Assembly: GCF_040807025.1 (NCBI RefSeq)
Contig: NC_090968.1
Location: 5,321,906-5,385,905, forward strand
DNA from: Struthio camelus
Taxonomy: Eukaryota > Chordata > Aves > Struthioniformes > Struthionidae
Direction: 5' to 3'
DNA length: 64,000 bases
Positions 48,997 through 60,300 of this stretch are shown here, one piece after another. The first letter of the stretch is position 1. Every line of letters begins with the position of its first letter. The notes under the pieces are model-generated. The model ran no database searches and had not been told where the DNA came from. It was given only the letters and a program-made list of their open reading frames with translations. A program made the position numbers and the translations under genes.

Positions 48997-51900
48997 CTGC
49001 CGGGAGACGGGGTGGCCGTCAGGCTGCTGCCGCCGCGGCCCCCGCGCCGGCCCGGCCCCGGCCCCCCGCGCCCCCCTCACCTGCGCCGCCCTCCTCCAGG
49101 GCCTCCTGCAGCAGGCGGAAGGTGTTGGACTGCCGCGGGGCGGCCCGCAGCTCCCGGTTCTCCTGCAGCATCTTGTACACCTCCGAGTCCTCCTCGAAGC
49201 GCCGCATGGCCGGCTCCGAGCCCAGGCTGCGGGACGGCACCCCGGGCAGAGCACCCCGCGCCAGGACGCCTGGGTCCCCTCCCCGCGCTGCGCCTGCCCT
49301 GTCCCAGCCTGCCCGGCCCTCCCACGCGCCTACCTGCCCCGCAGGGGAGTTAACTCCTTGCAGGGCCCCCGTGCCGGGCGCGCGGGGCTGGCGCGCCCCG
49401 AGCCGCGTCCCTACCTGTCGCGGTGGCCCCGAGAGGGTGAAGCCCGGCCAGGCATCGTCCAGGGGCTCGGGGGGGCCCAGAGCCCCGGTGACGGCGGGCG
49501 GTTGGAAGGAGGCAGGACCAGCCCCGGCAAGCTGCTCCGGCGGCTCTGGCTGCCTCGCTCCTGCCGAAGGAAAAAGAGGGGCTGGGGGAGGCTCGCCGGG
49601 CACCGGGACCCGCGTGCCCACAGCCAGGGCTGAGCACGGCCCTTTCCGCTGCACCACGGGCAGAGCGCACGAGAGGGCGCCTACGGACCGTCCCTCTCCA
49701 CCCGGGCACCCCAAGGGACCTTGAGCCTGGCCTGGGGGCTGTGATCGGCACAGGGCACCCTGGGGCCTGGCATGGGGACAGGGCTGGGAGCTGCTCCCTG
49801 GAGCGGGGATGCTCTGCACTGCTTCCTGGGAGGGATGGAGGATGCTCCATGCTGCCTGCTGGGAGGGATGGAGGATGCTCCGTGCTTCTCCCCAGGACAG
49901 ACAGAGGATGCTCCATGCTTCTCCCCAGGACAGAGGATGCTCTGTGCTTCTCCCCAGGACAGAGGATGCTCTGTGCTTCTCCCCAGGACAGACAGAGGAT
50001 GCTCCATGCTTCTCCCCAGGACAGAGGATGCTCCGCGCTGCTCCCCAGGACAGACAGAGGATGCTCCGCGCTGCTCCCCAGGACAGACGGAGGATGCTCC
50101 GCGCTGCTCCCCAGGACAGACGGAGGATGCTCCGTGTTGCTCCCCAGAGCCACGCTGGCCGTAGCTGAGGCACCAGGCTGGGGACCGCATCCCCTGGCTC
50201 TCCCGTGCCAGTAACCCTATGCCTGCATTGTTCCCTCCTGCGGCATCTGCTCCTGCTTAGCAGTCCCAGCGAGGCAGGAAAGGCGAAACCTCGGATAAGT
50301 GGAAGCTGATGTTCCCGGGAGCAGCCGGGAGGCGGATGGAAACCCCAGCAGGAGCCGAGCGCCGGGCAGCTCAGCCCGGGGCCGGGGAGCCCACGCACAC
50401 ATCAGGGTGCACCCGACCCTGCTCCCGCAGACGGGGCGCTGGGCACCCAGCAGAGAGGGCACCCATGGCACCTCGAGCAGGCATGGGTCAAGCTAAAATT
50501 CAGCAGCGACGTCACGCCGAAGGCACGAGTGGAGCTGGGCGCCTTGGCCTCGTCCCCGGAGCCTGGCACCAACTCCGGCCCGGGGTGCAATGAAAAGCGC
50601 AGTTCAAGGGCAGTTTTTCCCCTCTCTGTTGCTTGGGGCAGGGGAGCCGCAGGAGTGGGGCAGCCCCCGGCACGGTGGGGGGACGGCATCTCCCCGGCCA
50701 CCGCGCAGCCCCCGGCTCCGGGGCAGGGAGGGACGCGCCGGGGCCAACACCAAAGCAAATAACATGCTGGGGAGGAGAGAAGGAGCAGCCGGGCTGCAGA
50801 AGCCAAGGGTCGGCCGGGGCCGGGGCCAAATGCAGCTGGAACGGGTCGCGCTCGGGGCCACTGCGCTTCCCAATTTGGGCTTGAAAAACATCCCCGGCCC
50901 CGGGAAGAGCGAGAAGAGGGAGGGGAAGTGGGAGAGGCCGGGTCCCGGAGCCAGCGGCTGCCCGGCGAGGGAGAGCAGCCAGAGCCTCCCAAAACCGCGG
51001 CAGGGAGGGCTGGGGACCGGTCCGAGTGCTGGGGGAGCCTGGCTGCATCCTGCCCCCCGGGCGGCCGCTGCAACGGGGGCAGGCGGGCGCTGCCGGGGGC
51101 TCCGAGGGGGCTGTGGGCGCCGGAGCCTGCCCTGCCAGGCTCGGTCTCCCCAAACTGGTTTGGCCTCCCCAGCCCGGAGCCGTTGCCAAGAGGTGCCAGG
51201 AAGGAGGCAGCAAAACATCGCTGCCCGGGCGCGCCGGCGCCCGCGGTCTGCAGGGGTTCGGCCCGGGGACACCAATGCAGCAGCGGGGCTGCAAAGCGTG
51301 GGGTGCACGGGTGCGGGTCCAGCCGCCTTCCCGCTCACCTGGGGGGGGCCGAGGCCGGAGAGATCCTCAGGAGCACCGGGCAGGGAGCTGGGGGGAGAGC
51401 ACGGAGCCGTCAGGAGAGACCCCGCCGGCCCCAGGGTGCCCGCGCGCCGCCGGGTCCTGCCTTACCTTACCGGCTCCCCCCGGCCGTTAGCGGCCCCGGG
51501 GCCGGGGGAGCCGGGGCTGCCGGGCCGCGGGCTGAGGGAGGCCGGGCTGGAGCAGGAGGATCTCAGGGGGCCCCGGCTCTCCTCCCGCGTCCTCACCACG
51601 TCCTGCGGAGGGAAAGGGAGAGGCCGTCAGGGGCCGAGGCGCGCGGGGGGCCGGGAGCATCCCTGCCCGGGCTCACCTGGAAGCGGGCAGCCAGCCTCTC
51701 CGGAGAGCTCTCCCCGTTGGTGTGGCCGGGAGATGGCGCCGGGGACCTGGAGGGCAGGACGAGAGTGAGGGGGTCCCGGGGCCCCACGGCATCGCCGGAC
51801 CCGCACGAGCCGCCCGCCGGCCCCGGCTGCTCCGCACATGGCCGGGCCCCGGGCTGGCAGTGAGGATGCAGCGCTGGTTTCTGTCCGGCCTCGGCTTCCT

Positions 51901-53621
51901 CGGAGAAACCCAGCTGGGGCTTTGATGTCGCCGGGAGCTGGGATTCATTAAGGGGGACGGAGCGGGGAAGGGAGCGCGCTGGGGTCTGGCCGGCCGGCGG
52001 GAGCGTGCCGCGGAGGGGCTTAACCCCTGCGCCGCCGGGTGCTCGGGCCACGGCGCCGCCGACCCGGCTGCGGCATCGCGCCGCGGCCGCCCCGAGGGAC
52101 CGGCCGGCGAGGCCGAGCCAGGCGGTATGGGAGGAATGCCGCCGGGCTTGTGGCCTTTGGGCCGCTTCCAAAGCCGGCGGCGCGTCCCACCCTGCGCGGG
52201 GCGGCCAGGGGCCGAGGGCAGGGCGAGGAGGGCCGGCCGGCAGCGCAGGTGCCGGAGGTCCCGGGAGGAGGCGAGAGGCAGCGCCGGGAGTTTCCTGAAA
52301 GCCTCCGAGGCACGTCCTGACTCAGCGCGGCTCCGAGAGCCCGCCGGATCCCGGCAAGCCTCGTCCCCCCCGGCCGCCGCTGCGCCCTGAGCACCTCCGA
52401 CCCGCGGCCGCGGGGCAGGGGGCACCCCAAGGGCCCCGTCCCCAGGCTGCAGCCGGACCGGGACCCCCCCACCAGGACCCACCACCCACCAACATCTCCC
52501 GCTGCAACCGGTCGGACCTGGCGGCCAGGTAACGGCTGCCAGGGCCACCGGCCTCGTTGCTGCGTGACGCTCTAATTACAGAGCCGGGGAAGGCTCCCGA
52601 GGGGGCGGCACGGCCCCAAGGGCAGCCGGAGGGGAAAAACAACCCGACACACGGGGCTGGGGAGCACCAGCCCACCCCAGCTGGGAAACTGAGGCACAGC
52701 GTGGGGACGACGCTCCCCAAGGTGAGGGCCCAGGTGTCCGGGCGGCCGGCCGCCCGTCCCGCGGGTGCCCGGGTCCCGCAGCACCCACCTTTCCACCTGC
52801 AGCTGGAGCTGCCCGGGGCTCTGCTTGATCTTGTTCTGCGCCTCCACGTTGAGCATCTCGGCCGCGCTCTCGCCGTTGATGGAGACGATGACGTCGCCGG
52901 GCCGCAGGTCGCCCGCGGCCGCCTTCCCACGCTCCGCCACCTCCGCAGAGAAGGGGACGCCCCGGCGTCATCCCGGAGCGGTTCCCCCCGCCCAGCTCCC
53001 CCCGCTTCGGGCTGCCGGGGGAAGCTGCGCTCGCTCAAGCCCGCTCGCACCAAACGAAGGCAGCCGCTAATTGCAGCATGCCCGCGGGCTCGCCGTGCCG
53101 CAGGGGCGCAGCCCTGGCGCCGCTCGGTCCCGAGGGCACCGCGGCGCGGAGGCGCTCCCCGCATCCACCCCCCGGCCAGGATGCTCCGACCCGCCGGGGT
53201 CCTGGCAAAGCCGAGCCGGAGAGGGGGACCAAGGCCACGGGAAACTCCTCCGCCGCCGCAGCCGAGCCCTGCCCAGCCCCGGGGCGGCACGAGGCCCCGG
53301 CGCCTTTGTCCGCCGCGGGGCCCCCGAGCCCGTTCCCACGGCGCAGGAGTCCTCAAGGACAGTAAACAGGATCCGCTCCTCGGCTCGGCCTGGCAGGGCG
53401 CCCGCCGGCGAGGAGGAGGCTCCGGGCGCGTGTCCCCCCCAGCCCCGGCGGCCCTGCGAGCCAGGCAGGGACGCGGCGGGCACGGCCAGGGACCCCGGGG
53501 CGAGGGGGGCGCGCGGCAGGGCTCCTACCTTGGACACGGTGATGGGCTTCCCAAAGTCCCTTCCGCCGGTGATGCGGAAGCCCCAGGGCGCCGGTCCGGC
53601 CAGGGTCACCGTCACCGACAT
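48577..53621 (-). CDS. PDLIM2: PDLIM2 (mystique/SLIM), PDZ and LIM domain protein 2, complete
   Basis: Actin-associated adaptor that also promotes ubiquitin-dependent loss of nuclear STAT and NF-kB p65. Eight coding exons: 53621-53529, 52940-52789, 51746-51677, 51602-51471, 49560-49415, 49226-49081, 48996-48879 and 48769-48577 (TGA), 1050 nt, 349 aa (human 352). PDZ domain residues 1-84, with [18 protein letters not shown] as the peptide-binding loop and [20 protein letters not shown]. The middle has the conserved [16 protein letters not shown] and [14 protein letters not shown] followed by [15 protein letters not shown] single C-terminal LIM domain (about 272-335) has all zinc ligands visible: CEKC, HPSC, CSDC and CEKH. 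The start ATG follows GCC. Exon 5 is least conserved but begins and ends in phase with a good GTAGGG donor. Confidence 0.95.
49561..51470 (-). other. PDLIM2 intron 4, 1.9 kb
   Basis: Contains the 33/29-bp minisatellite at 49800-50160 and otherwise plain GC-rich sequence. Confidence 0.75.
49800..50160. repeat. 33/29-bp minisatellite in PDLIM2 intron
   Basis: About 11-12 units of the type ggatgctccgcgctgctccc then caggacagacgga. Two unit lengths (33 and 29-30 bp) are mixed, differing by loss of a short acag piece. C-rich on +, G-rich on the PDLIM2 sense strand. Confidence 0.93.
51747..52788 (-). other. PDLIM2 intron 2, 1.0 kb
   Basis: GC-rich intron with a MIR-like remnant at its right end (52680-52745). 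No other feature recognised. Confidence 0.75.
52680..52745 (+). repeat. MIR-like SINE remnant with cccaggtgtccggg tail
   Basis: Contains gctgggaaactgaggcacag, then ccccaaggtgagg and gggcccaggtgtccgggcgg, with an internal deletion relative to other copies. It links the old SINE core to the cccaggcgtccgg word seen in the 66-bp array. Confidence 0.45.
52789..53621 (-). CDS. PDLIM2: PDLIM2 exons 1-2: PDZ domain
   Basis: Exons 53621-53529 and 52940-52789. The PWGF carboxylate-binding loop, the RITGG turn and the [20 protein letters not shown] helix region are intact. This PDZ binds alpha-actinin in the ALP/Enigma group. Confidence 0.94.
52941..53528 (-). other. PDLIM2 intron 1, 588 bp
   Basis: GC-rich intron between the two PDZ exons. 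Nothing else recognised. Confidence 0.8.
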
Positions 53622-56575
53622 GGCAGCGGGCGGCTCTGCGCGGGCAGCGAGCCGCCGCATCAGGAAAGCTCGGCCGCGAGCACGAGGCAGAGCCGAGCCC
53701 TCCCCTGCCTCCGCCAGGCAGCACCCGGAAAACCGCCCGGCGGGAGGCCCCGCTGCCCCCAGCCCCGCGCCGGCCGGCGCACCCCGAGGTCCCCGGCGTG
53801 GCCGCCCTGCAGCAGGGCCCAGCGAGGCGGGCGGGCGGCCGGCAGCACCTTCCTTCCGGGGAGGGCAGCCGCGTCTTCGCGCCGTCGCGGGGTGCCGGGA
53901 GCAGCCGCGGCTTCCTCTCACTCCCTGCACCGGGGCTGGCGGCTTCCTCCCCTGCCCGCGGCCGGCTGAGCCCTTAGGGCGGGAGCCCGTACCAGTCTCC
54001 TGCTGGGGCAACTGGTGCGACTGGGGGCAGGCGAGGTCGCGCTGCCGCGCAGCCGCCCCCTCCGCACGCCCCAGGGGCCTTTTGCAATGCAGGAAATTGG
54101 TGCATTGGCAGCGAGGCCGGCTCTTATAACGCAGCACGCCCGGGCCAAGGCGGCGGGGCTCCGGGGGAGGACGCGGCGCGGAGCGGCTCCGAGGGCAGCC
54201 CGCAGCCCGGCCCCGGCGGCTCCTGCTTCTTACCCGGCCGAGGCGGGGGGGTCCGGGCGCCGAGGTCTGCAAGCGCCGCCACTCTCAGTCCCTCGCCCTG
54301 CGGTTCGGCAGATGCTGGTAAGGATGCTAATCCCGTCGGCTGAGATCCCAGGGGTGGCACGGCGGAGGAGCCCTCCCCTCGGAAGCAACGCAGCCCTCGG
54401 CTTTGGATGGGATGCCGCTGCGACGGGCATGGGGAGCCCCCTAAATTTCAGGTCTGGGAGCTCCTTCCAGACCCTGTTCCCAGCCCCAGCTGCCTGCGCC
54501 AGCTGCGGGCGAAGCCGTCCTGCCCCTGCCTCCGCCACGTCCCGCGGCCCCGGGCAGCCGCGGGGCCACCGCCCAGCGCCGGAGCTGGGCACCCGGTCCG
54601 AAACCGCCGGGGAAGGCATTTTAAAAATCCCAGGCGCACAAAGAGGGGCTTGAGAGCCTGCCTGGAAGAATTTCCTGGGCTGGGCTTTGCAGCACCAGGA
54701 GGAAACCCGTAGCCCCCTCCCCACACACCGGTGCCCAGTGCAGCATCCCTGTGCTGGGAGCTTTGCCCCCATGAGCCCAGCGCCGCCTGGGGGGGCACCG
54801 TCACCCGCCTGAGTGCCCCCCTGTGCTCTGCATCGGGCCACCGTCGTGCCCCACGTCCACCCCTGCGCCCAGCGCCACCGCACAGCGATGCTTTTGTGGC
54901 AGCCGGCTCTTGGCACCGAGGACAGGCGTGACAGCAGGGCGACAGGCGATGCCAGGCGGCGGAGGGGACGCGGGGGACAGAGGCGCACACCTGCGGACCC
55001 AGCTCCCTGTGGCCCCCTGATGCCGGCAGCCTCCCTGGGGCCCCGGCTGCTGCAGCCCACCTGGCCAGGCAGCCCCAAGGAGGCTCGGCCCCCTGCAGCC
55101 TCCCTCCCTCTGCCCGGGGACCCAGGCGTCCGGCAGCCCCCCGAGGCAAGCATCCCCCCGACGGCCGCCCTCCCTCCGCCCGGGGACCCAGGCGTCCGGC
55201 AGCCCCCCGGGGCACGCATCCCCCCGACGGCCGCCCTCCCTCCGCCCGGGGACCCAGGCGTCCGGCAGCCCCCCGAGGCAAGCATCCCCCCGACGGCCGC
55301 CCTCCCTCCGCCCGGGGACCCAGGCGTCCGGCAGCCCCCCGAGGCAAGCATCCCCCCGACGGCCGCCCTCCCTCCGCCCGGGGACCCAGGCGTCCGGCAG
55401 CCCCCCGAGGCAAGCATCCCCCCGACGGCCGCCCTCCCTCCGCCCGGGGACCCAGGCGTCCGGCAGCCCCCCGAGGCAAGCATCCCCCCGACGGCTGCCC
55501 TCCCTTCGCCCGGGGACCCAGGCGTCCGGCAGCCCCCCGGGGCAAGCATCCCCCCGACGACCGCCCTCCCTCCGCCCGGGGACCCAGGCGTCCGGCAGCC
55601 CCCCGGGGCACGCATCCCCCGACGGCCGCCCTCCCTCCGCCCGGGGACCCAGGCGTCCGGCAGCCCCCCGGGGCACGCATCCCCCCGACGGCCGCCCTCC
55701 CTCCGCCCGGGGACCCAGGCGTCCGGCAGCCCCCCGGGGCAAGCATCCCCCCGACGGCCGCCCTCCCTCCGCCCGGGGACCCAGGCGTCCGGCAGCCCCC
55801 CGGGGCACGCATCCCCCCGACGGCCGCCCTCCCTCCGCCCGGGGACCCAGGCGTCCGGCAGCCCCCCGAGGCAAGCATCCCCCCGACGGCCGCCCTCCCT
55901 CCGCCCGGCAGCATCCCGGAGCAAGCGAGAGCCCCCCGCAGCCGCCCTCCCTCGGCCCGGGGACCCAGGCGTCCGGCCGCTCCCCCTCGCCGCCCTGCCT
56001 TCCTCGGGGGACCCCGGCGTCCGGGAGCGGCGGCGGCGGCGGCGGCGGGCGCACTCACCGGCGGGCGGCGGAGCCGGGCGGCCCCGCGGGGCGGCGGAGC
56101 CGAGCGCGGCCCCGGCGGCGGCGCCGCCCCCTCGGAAGGGGCCGGCGGAGCCCGGCGGGGCCGGGCCGAGCCGAGCCGGGCCGGGCGGCGGCTCCGCAGC
56201 GCCGTCTGCGGGCACCGCCGGCCCCGACGGGGCGCACGGCGCGGCGCGGCCGCAGGGCGGCTGCGGGCAGCAGGAGGCCCCGAGCCCGGCGCGCAGGGGC
56301 CAGCGGACACCCGTGGGTCCCGTCCGCGGGGCGCGGACCAGGCCGTGCAGCCCCGCGCGCCGTCGCGGCCCCCACGCCGGGCAGCGTCGCATCCCCGCGC
56401 GGCGCCGCGGGCTCCCGCAGCATCGCCGCCGCCCCACGCAGCGTCGCCGCCCCGCGCGACGTCTCGCGGCCCCCGGCCCCATCCGGGGCCGCGCAGGGCA
56501 CCCCGAGAGCCCGGGCAGCCAGCGCTCCCGCCCCGTCCCCGGTACCACCAGCAGGGCCTTGGCTGGGGCTGAGGC
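53622..56575. other. Spacer between PDLIM2 start and SORBS3 end
   Basis: Contains the likely PDLIM2 promoter and 5' UTR (53622-54300, CpG-rich; ttataag-type word near 54125 on the - strand), plain sequence at 54300-55080, the 66-bp array at 55100-55915, then GC-rich sequence to the SORBS3 poly(A) signal. The very long open frames across it come from the repeat and lack homology or splice logic. Confidence 0.7.
55100..55980. repeat. 66-bp C-rich minisatellite, about 12 copies
   Basis: Units of 66 bp, each with ggggacccaggcgtccggca then gccccccgaggcaagcatcc and ccccgacggccgccctccct. Copies start near 55121, 55187, 55253, 55319 and so on, and differ mainly at gaggcaagc versus ggggcacgc. One copy has lost a single C near 55620. 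A diverged end copy lies near 55950. Because 66 is a multiple of three and the unit lacks stops, frames stay open on both strands. Confidence 0.96.
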
Positions 56576-56580
56576 TGAGC

Positions 56581-56586
56581 TTTAAT
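56581..56586 (-). terminator. SORBS3: SORBS3 poly(A) signal ATTAAA
   Basis: ATTAAA on the - strand, 400 bp past the SORBS3 stop. No AATAAA lies nearer, so this variant signal is the best candidate. Confidence 0.6.
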
Positions 56587-56986
56587 GAGGGACAAGAAGC
56601 AAAGAGGAGGGCCGAGCGCGTGGCACGGCGCCGCACCGGCGTCTCGAGTCGCGGCGCTCACGGCCCGGCACCGGCACCGGAGCGGGCAAGGACAGGCAGG
56701 GCCAGCCGGGACGGCGGGCGATAAGGCACCTGGCGGAGGAGACGGGGGGGTGGGATTCAGGCACCGCGCTGGAGGACGCCCCGGGCACGGGGGGCATCGG
56801 TCCCTGCTAGAGGCAGCCCCACCGAGGCGGGCGGGAGCTGGGGGCCCTTTGCCCCGGGGGAGGCCGGCCTGGGGCTGGCGAGGACGCGGCGAGGACGGAG
56901 GCCGGCTGCCACCAGCGCCGGGCCGCGGCGGGAGCCCCTGGGCCCGGGCCGCCTCCCCGCCGGGCTCCTCTTGGCAACGGCGCGGG

Positions 56987-57392
56987 TCACACCGGCGCCA
57001 CGTAATTGCCGGGGAAAGTGCCGAATTTCTGCGTCCTCCTGGACACGCCTGGGAGGGGAGAAAGGCAAAGCGAGGCGGGGGTGAGGGGCCGGGCCGGGCG
57101 TCCCCCCCGCCGCCCCCGGCGGCTACGCACCCACGAACCAGCCGTCGTCGCACTGCTGCATGACGTCCACCCGGTCGCCCTCCAGCAGCTCCAGCTCGTC
57201 GGCGTTTTGGGGCCGGTACTGGTACAGCGCGCGGTACCTGCCAGACACGGCGTGCCCCGAGAGCCCCGGCGAGGGGGCCATCCGGCCAAACCCCGGCTGC
57301 ACGGGGCGGCCCACCCCTCCGCTGCGCCCTCCCAGCCCTACTTACGGGGTCCACTGGATTTCGGAGCCGTTGTGGGAGGGGGCGGCCGGGGG
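56987..57392 (-). CDS. SORBS3: SORBS3 exons 16-18: third SH3 domain
   Basis: Exons 57392-57346, 57237-57131 and 57048-56987. They encode [60 protein letters not shown] and YVAPV. In vinexin this SH3 binds SOS and other signalling partners. Confidence 0.95.
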
Positions 57393-60300
57393 CTGGCGAG
57401 GGAGAGGAGCGGGGCGGCGTTACGGGGCAGGAGGGGCAGCCGGCGGCGGTGCCGGGGCCGCGGCGGGGGGCCGACTCACCTGCTCGGGGGGCTGCGCCGG
57501 GCACCGGGGCTGGCGGGGCCGGGCGGCCGCGGCGGCCAGCGGCGGGGGGCTCTGGGCCCGGGCGCCGGCGCGGGGCAGCTCGGGGGAGCCGAGGGGGCGG
57601 CGGGGCGAGGAGGGGAGCCCGGCGGGGAGCTGCGGGCAGGGCGAGCCGAGGCGGGGGCTGGAGGCGGCGGGCGACGGCGGGAACTCCTCGGCGCTGGCTT
57701 TCACCCGCGGCTCCTTCAGCACCTGCACGTAGGTGGCCGGGAAGATGCCCTGCCGGCTGGTGCCGGAGATGCGCCCCTCGTACCAGTTCTCGTCCACCCG
57801 GCGCACCAGGCAGACGCGCTCGCCCTGCCGAGGCGGAGGAGAGGCCGGGTGAGCGGCGGGCGGCCGGTGGCACCCGTCCCCGGCGGCGCGCCGCCGGTAC
57901 CTTGCGGAAGGAGAGCTCCACGGGCAGCTCGCCGCGGAAGTTGTAGAGGGCCAGGGCCTCGCCGTACTCCAGCACCTGGATGGTGGGCGCCTTGATGGGC
58001 TTGGGCACCTCGGTGGGGGGCAGGACCTGCCGGGCGGCCCGGGCGGCCGGTGAGCCCGGAGAGCGCGTCGGCGGCCAGCCGGCATCCCCCGCGTCGCCCC
58101 GTCCCTACCTCCACGTAGTTGGAGGGGAAGATGCCCACGCGGCCGTGGTGCTCGCCCTCCAGCCAGTTGCGGTCCACCTCCTTGTGGATGTAGACGATGT
58201 CTCCCTTGCGCAGCGTCAGCTCCCTGCGAGCGGCGGCACTCAGCGCCGGCCGGGGACCCCTGCCAGCGGGGCCGGCCGGCGGTGGCAGCAGCTAGCAGCA
58301 CCCGTGGGCGCCGACCGAGAACGGCGCCCCAGCAGCCAGCCCGTCACTCACTTGGGCGACTCGGCTTGGAAGTCAAACTTGAGGCGAGCCGCTTTCATCT
58401 GGGGGTGGAGGGGGGGGGGAGAGCAGCGGTCAGGGGGGACCCCGCCGCCCCTGGCGGGGGACGGCAGCCCCGGCCTCACCTTCTTCTCCTCCCTCCTCGC
58501 CGCCTCCGCCGGCTGCCCGAGGTCCGGCAGGCTGGGCAGGGTCCCCGGCCGGAGCGTGTCTGCAAAGAGCCGGGTTGGGGTGGGGGGGTCAGGCGGCGGT
58601 GGGGGGGCGCGCGGGGCACCCTGCGCTGCGGCACCTCACCTCCGCCGGTGGCCACCCGGCTCCGGTCGGTGGCCAGCGGCGGGCCGGCTCGCTGCATGCC
58701 GGCGGGCGGGCGGGCGGCGGGGCTCGGCGGGCGGCGGGGCGACAGCGGGCTCCTGCGGGGCGACGGCGGCTCGGGGTACGGGGCACAGAGCCTGCGCCCC
58801 CCGCCGCTCCCCGCGGCGCTCCTGGCGGAGCAGGGGTGCGCGGGCGAGCGCCCGGACGCCTGGGCCCGCTTCACGCGCCCAGGGGTCTCGGCTCGGGGGC
58901 AGCCAGGCGGCACAGGTCCAAAGTTTGCTGGCTCTCCCGGCGCCTGCTGCCGCCGAGTAGGAAGCGCGGAGCAGCCGGAGGCGGCCGGGAGGGCTGTCCG
59001 GCTAATGGATAACCCTGGGGCCGCCGGTGCCGAAAGCACCCAAAATGCCCCGGCTCGGGGTGGGGGGGGGGGCGGCCGGGGGGGCTCCCGGCGCCGGCGG
59101 CAGCGATCCCGCCGGAAGCGGCGCTGCAAAGGCAGCGCCGAGGGGGCCGAGCCCCAGGCCGCGGGCAGCCCCGGCGCAGCCCGCTGCCGGCCCCGGCCAG
59201 GGCTGCGGCCGGACGCCTGGGCCCCCCGCCGTGGCTCGGGGCGCGGGGATCGTCCGCCGGGCTCTACTCACCGGGCCGCCGGGGAGGCCGGAGCGGGGGA
59301 GCGGGCGGCGGGAGCAGCGGCCGGGCTCTGCCGAGCGCGCCGGAGGAGCGGGAGAGGCGGGTGGAAGAGAAAAATTAATCATCCAAGAGGCCGAGCCTCG
59401 GCGGGAAGCGAGGGAGTCCAGCTCCCGGCAAGGCAGAGCCAATAACCGCCCGCCGGGAGAGCCGGACGGCGGGACGGGACGAGGCAGGGTCCTAGCGTCC
59501 CACGGCCGCGCCGCCGCCACGCCGGGCCGCGGCCACGGCCACGTGCCGCCCGCCGCGGGCCGACGCTTGCCAAGCCGGCTGCGCGCTCCTCCGCCGGCGC
59601 CCGCCTCCCGCCCTGCTCGCGTCCAGCTGTGCGCGCCGCCGGCCGCACGCACATCTGGCGGCACGCACGTCCTGCCACGCACGCGTCCAGCCATGCACGG
59701 CACGCCGCAGGCGCATCCCGCCGGGCACAAATCCGGCCACGCTCGCATGCGGCCACGCTGACGTGCAGCTGTGCACACAGCCAGCCAGGGTCACAACCAG
59801 CCTTGCACACATCCTGCCAGGGTCACATCCAGCCTTGCACACATCCAGCCAGGGTCACATCCAGCCATGCACACATCCCGCCATGCATGCATCCAGCCTT
59901 GCATGCATCCAGCCAGGGTCACATCCAGCCATGCACACAGCCAGCTGTGTGCACATCCAGTCTTGCACACATCCAGCCTTGCACACATGCAGCCAGAGTC
60001 ACATCCAGCTGTGCACACATCCAGCTGTGCACACATCCAGCTGTGTGCACATCCAGCTGTGTGCACATCCAGCCAGGGCAACATCCAGCTGTGCACACAT
60101 CCAGCCGGGGTCACATCCAGCCGGGGTCACATCCAGCCTTGCATGCTTCCAGTCGTGCACACACTCAGCTGTGCACACACCCAGCTGTTCACACATCCAG
60201 CCGCCCATTCGGGGCTGCTCAGCCCCGGGGAGGGACACAGGACACAGGACACAGGACAGGGTGTCACCGGCGGCAGTGCCGGGGCGGGCAGAGCCGGGTA

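Noticed and set aside
51340-51390. Extra PDLIM2 exon after exon 4
   Set aside because: It has AG/GT borders but a length that breaks the frame (49 bp) and no similarity to the family. Exons 4 and 5 join cleanly without it.
54060-54135. TATA and CCAAT boxes as a defined PDLIM2 core promoter
   Set aside because: On the - strand the CCAAT words fall downstream of the TATA-like word, the reverse of the usual order, and no start site is visible. Kept only as part of the spacer description.
54230-58008. Very long open frames (up to over 1000 codons) on both strands
   Set aside because: They run through the 66-bp stop-free array and across SORBS3 exons in wrong frames. There is no homology outside the repeat, and real SORBS3 exons explain the conserved parts.
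59640-60200. Cysteine/histidine-rich repeat peptide as a possible secreted or metal-binding protein
   Set aside because: The repeat peptide is just the 16-bp DNA repeat translated. It lies in a SORBS3 intron, with no splice or start evidence.
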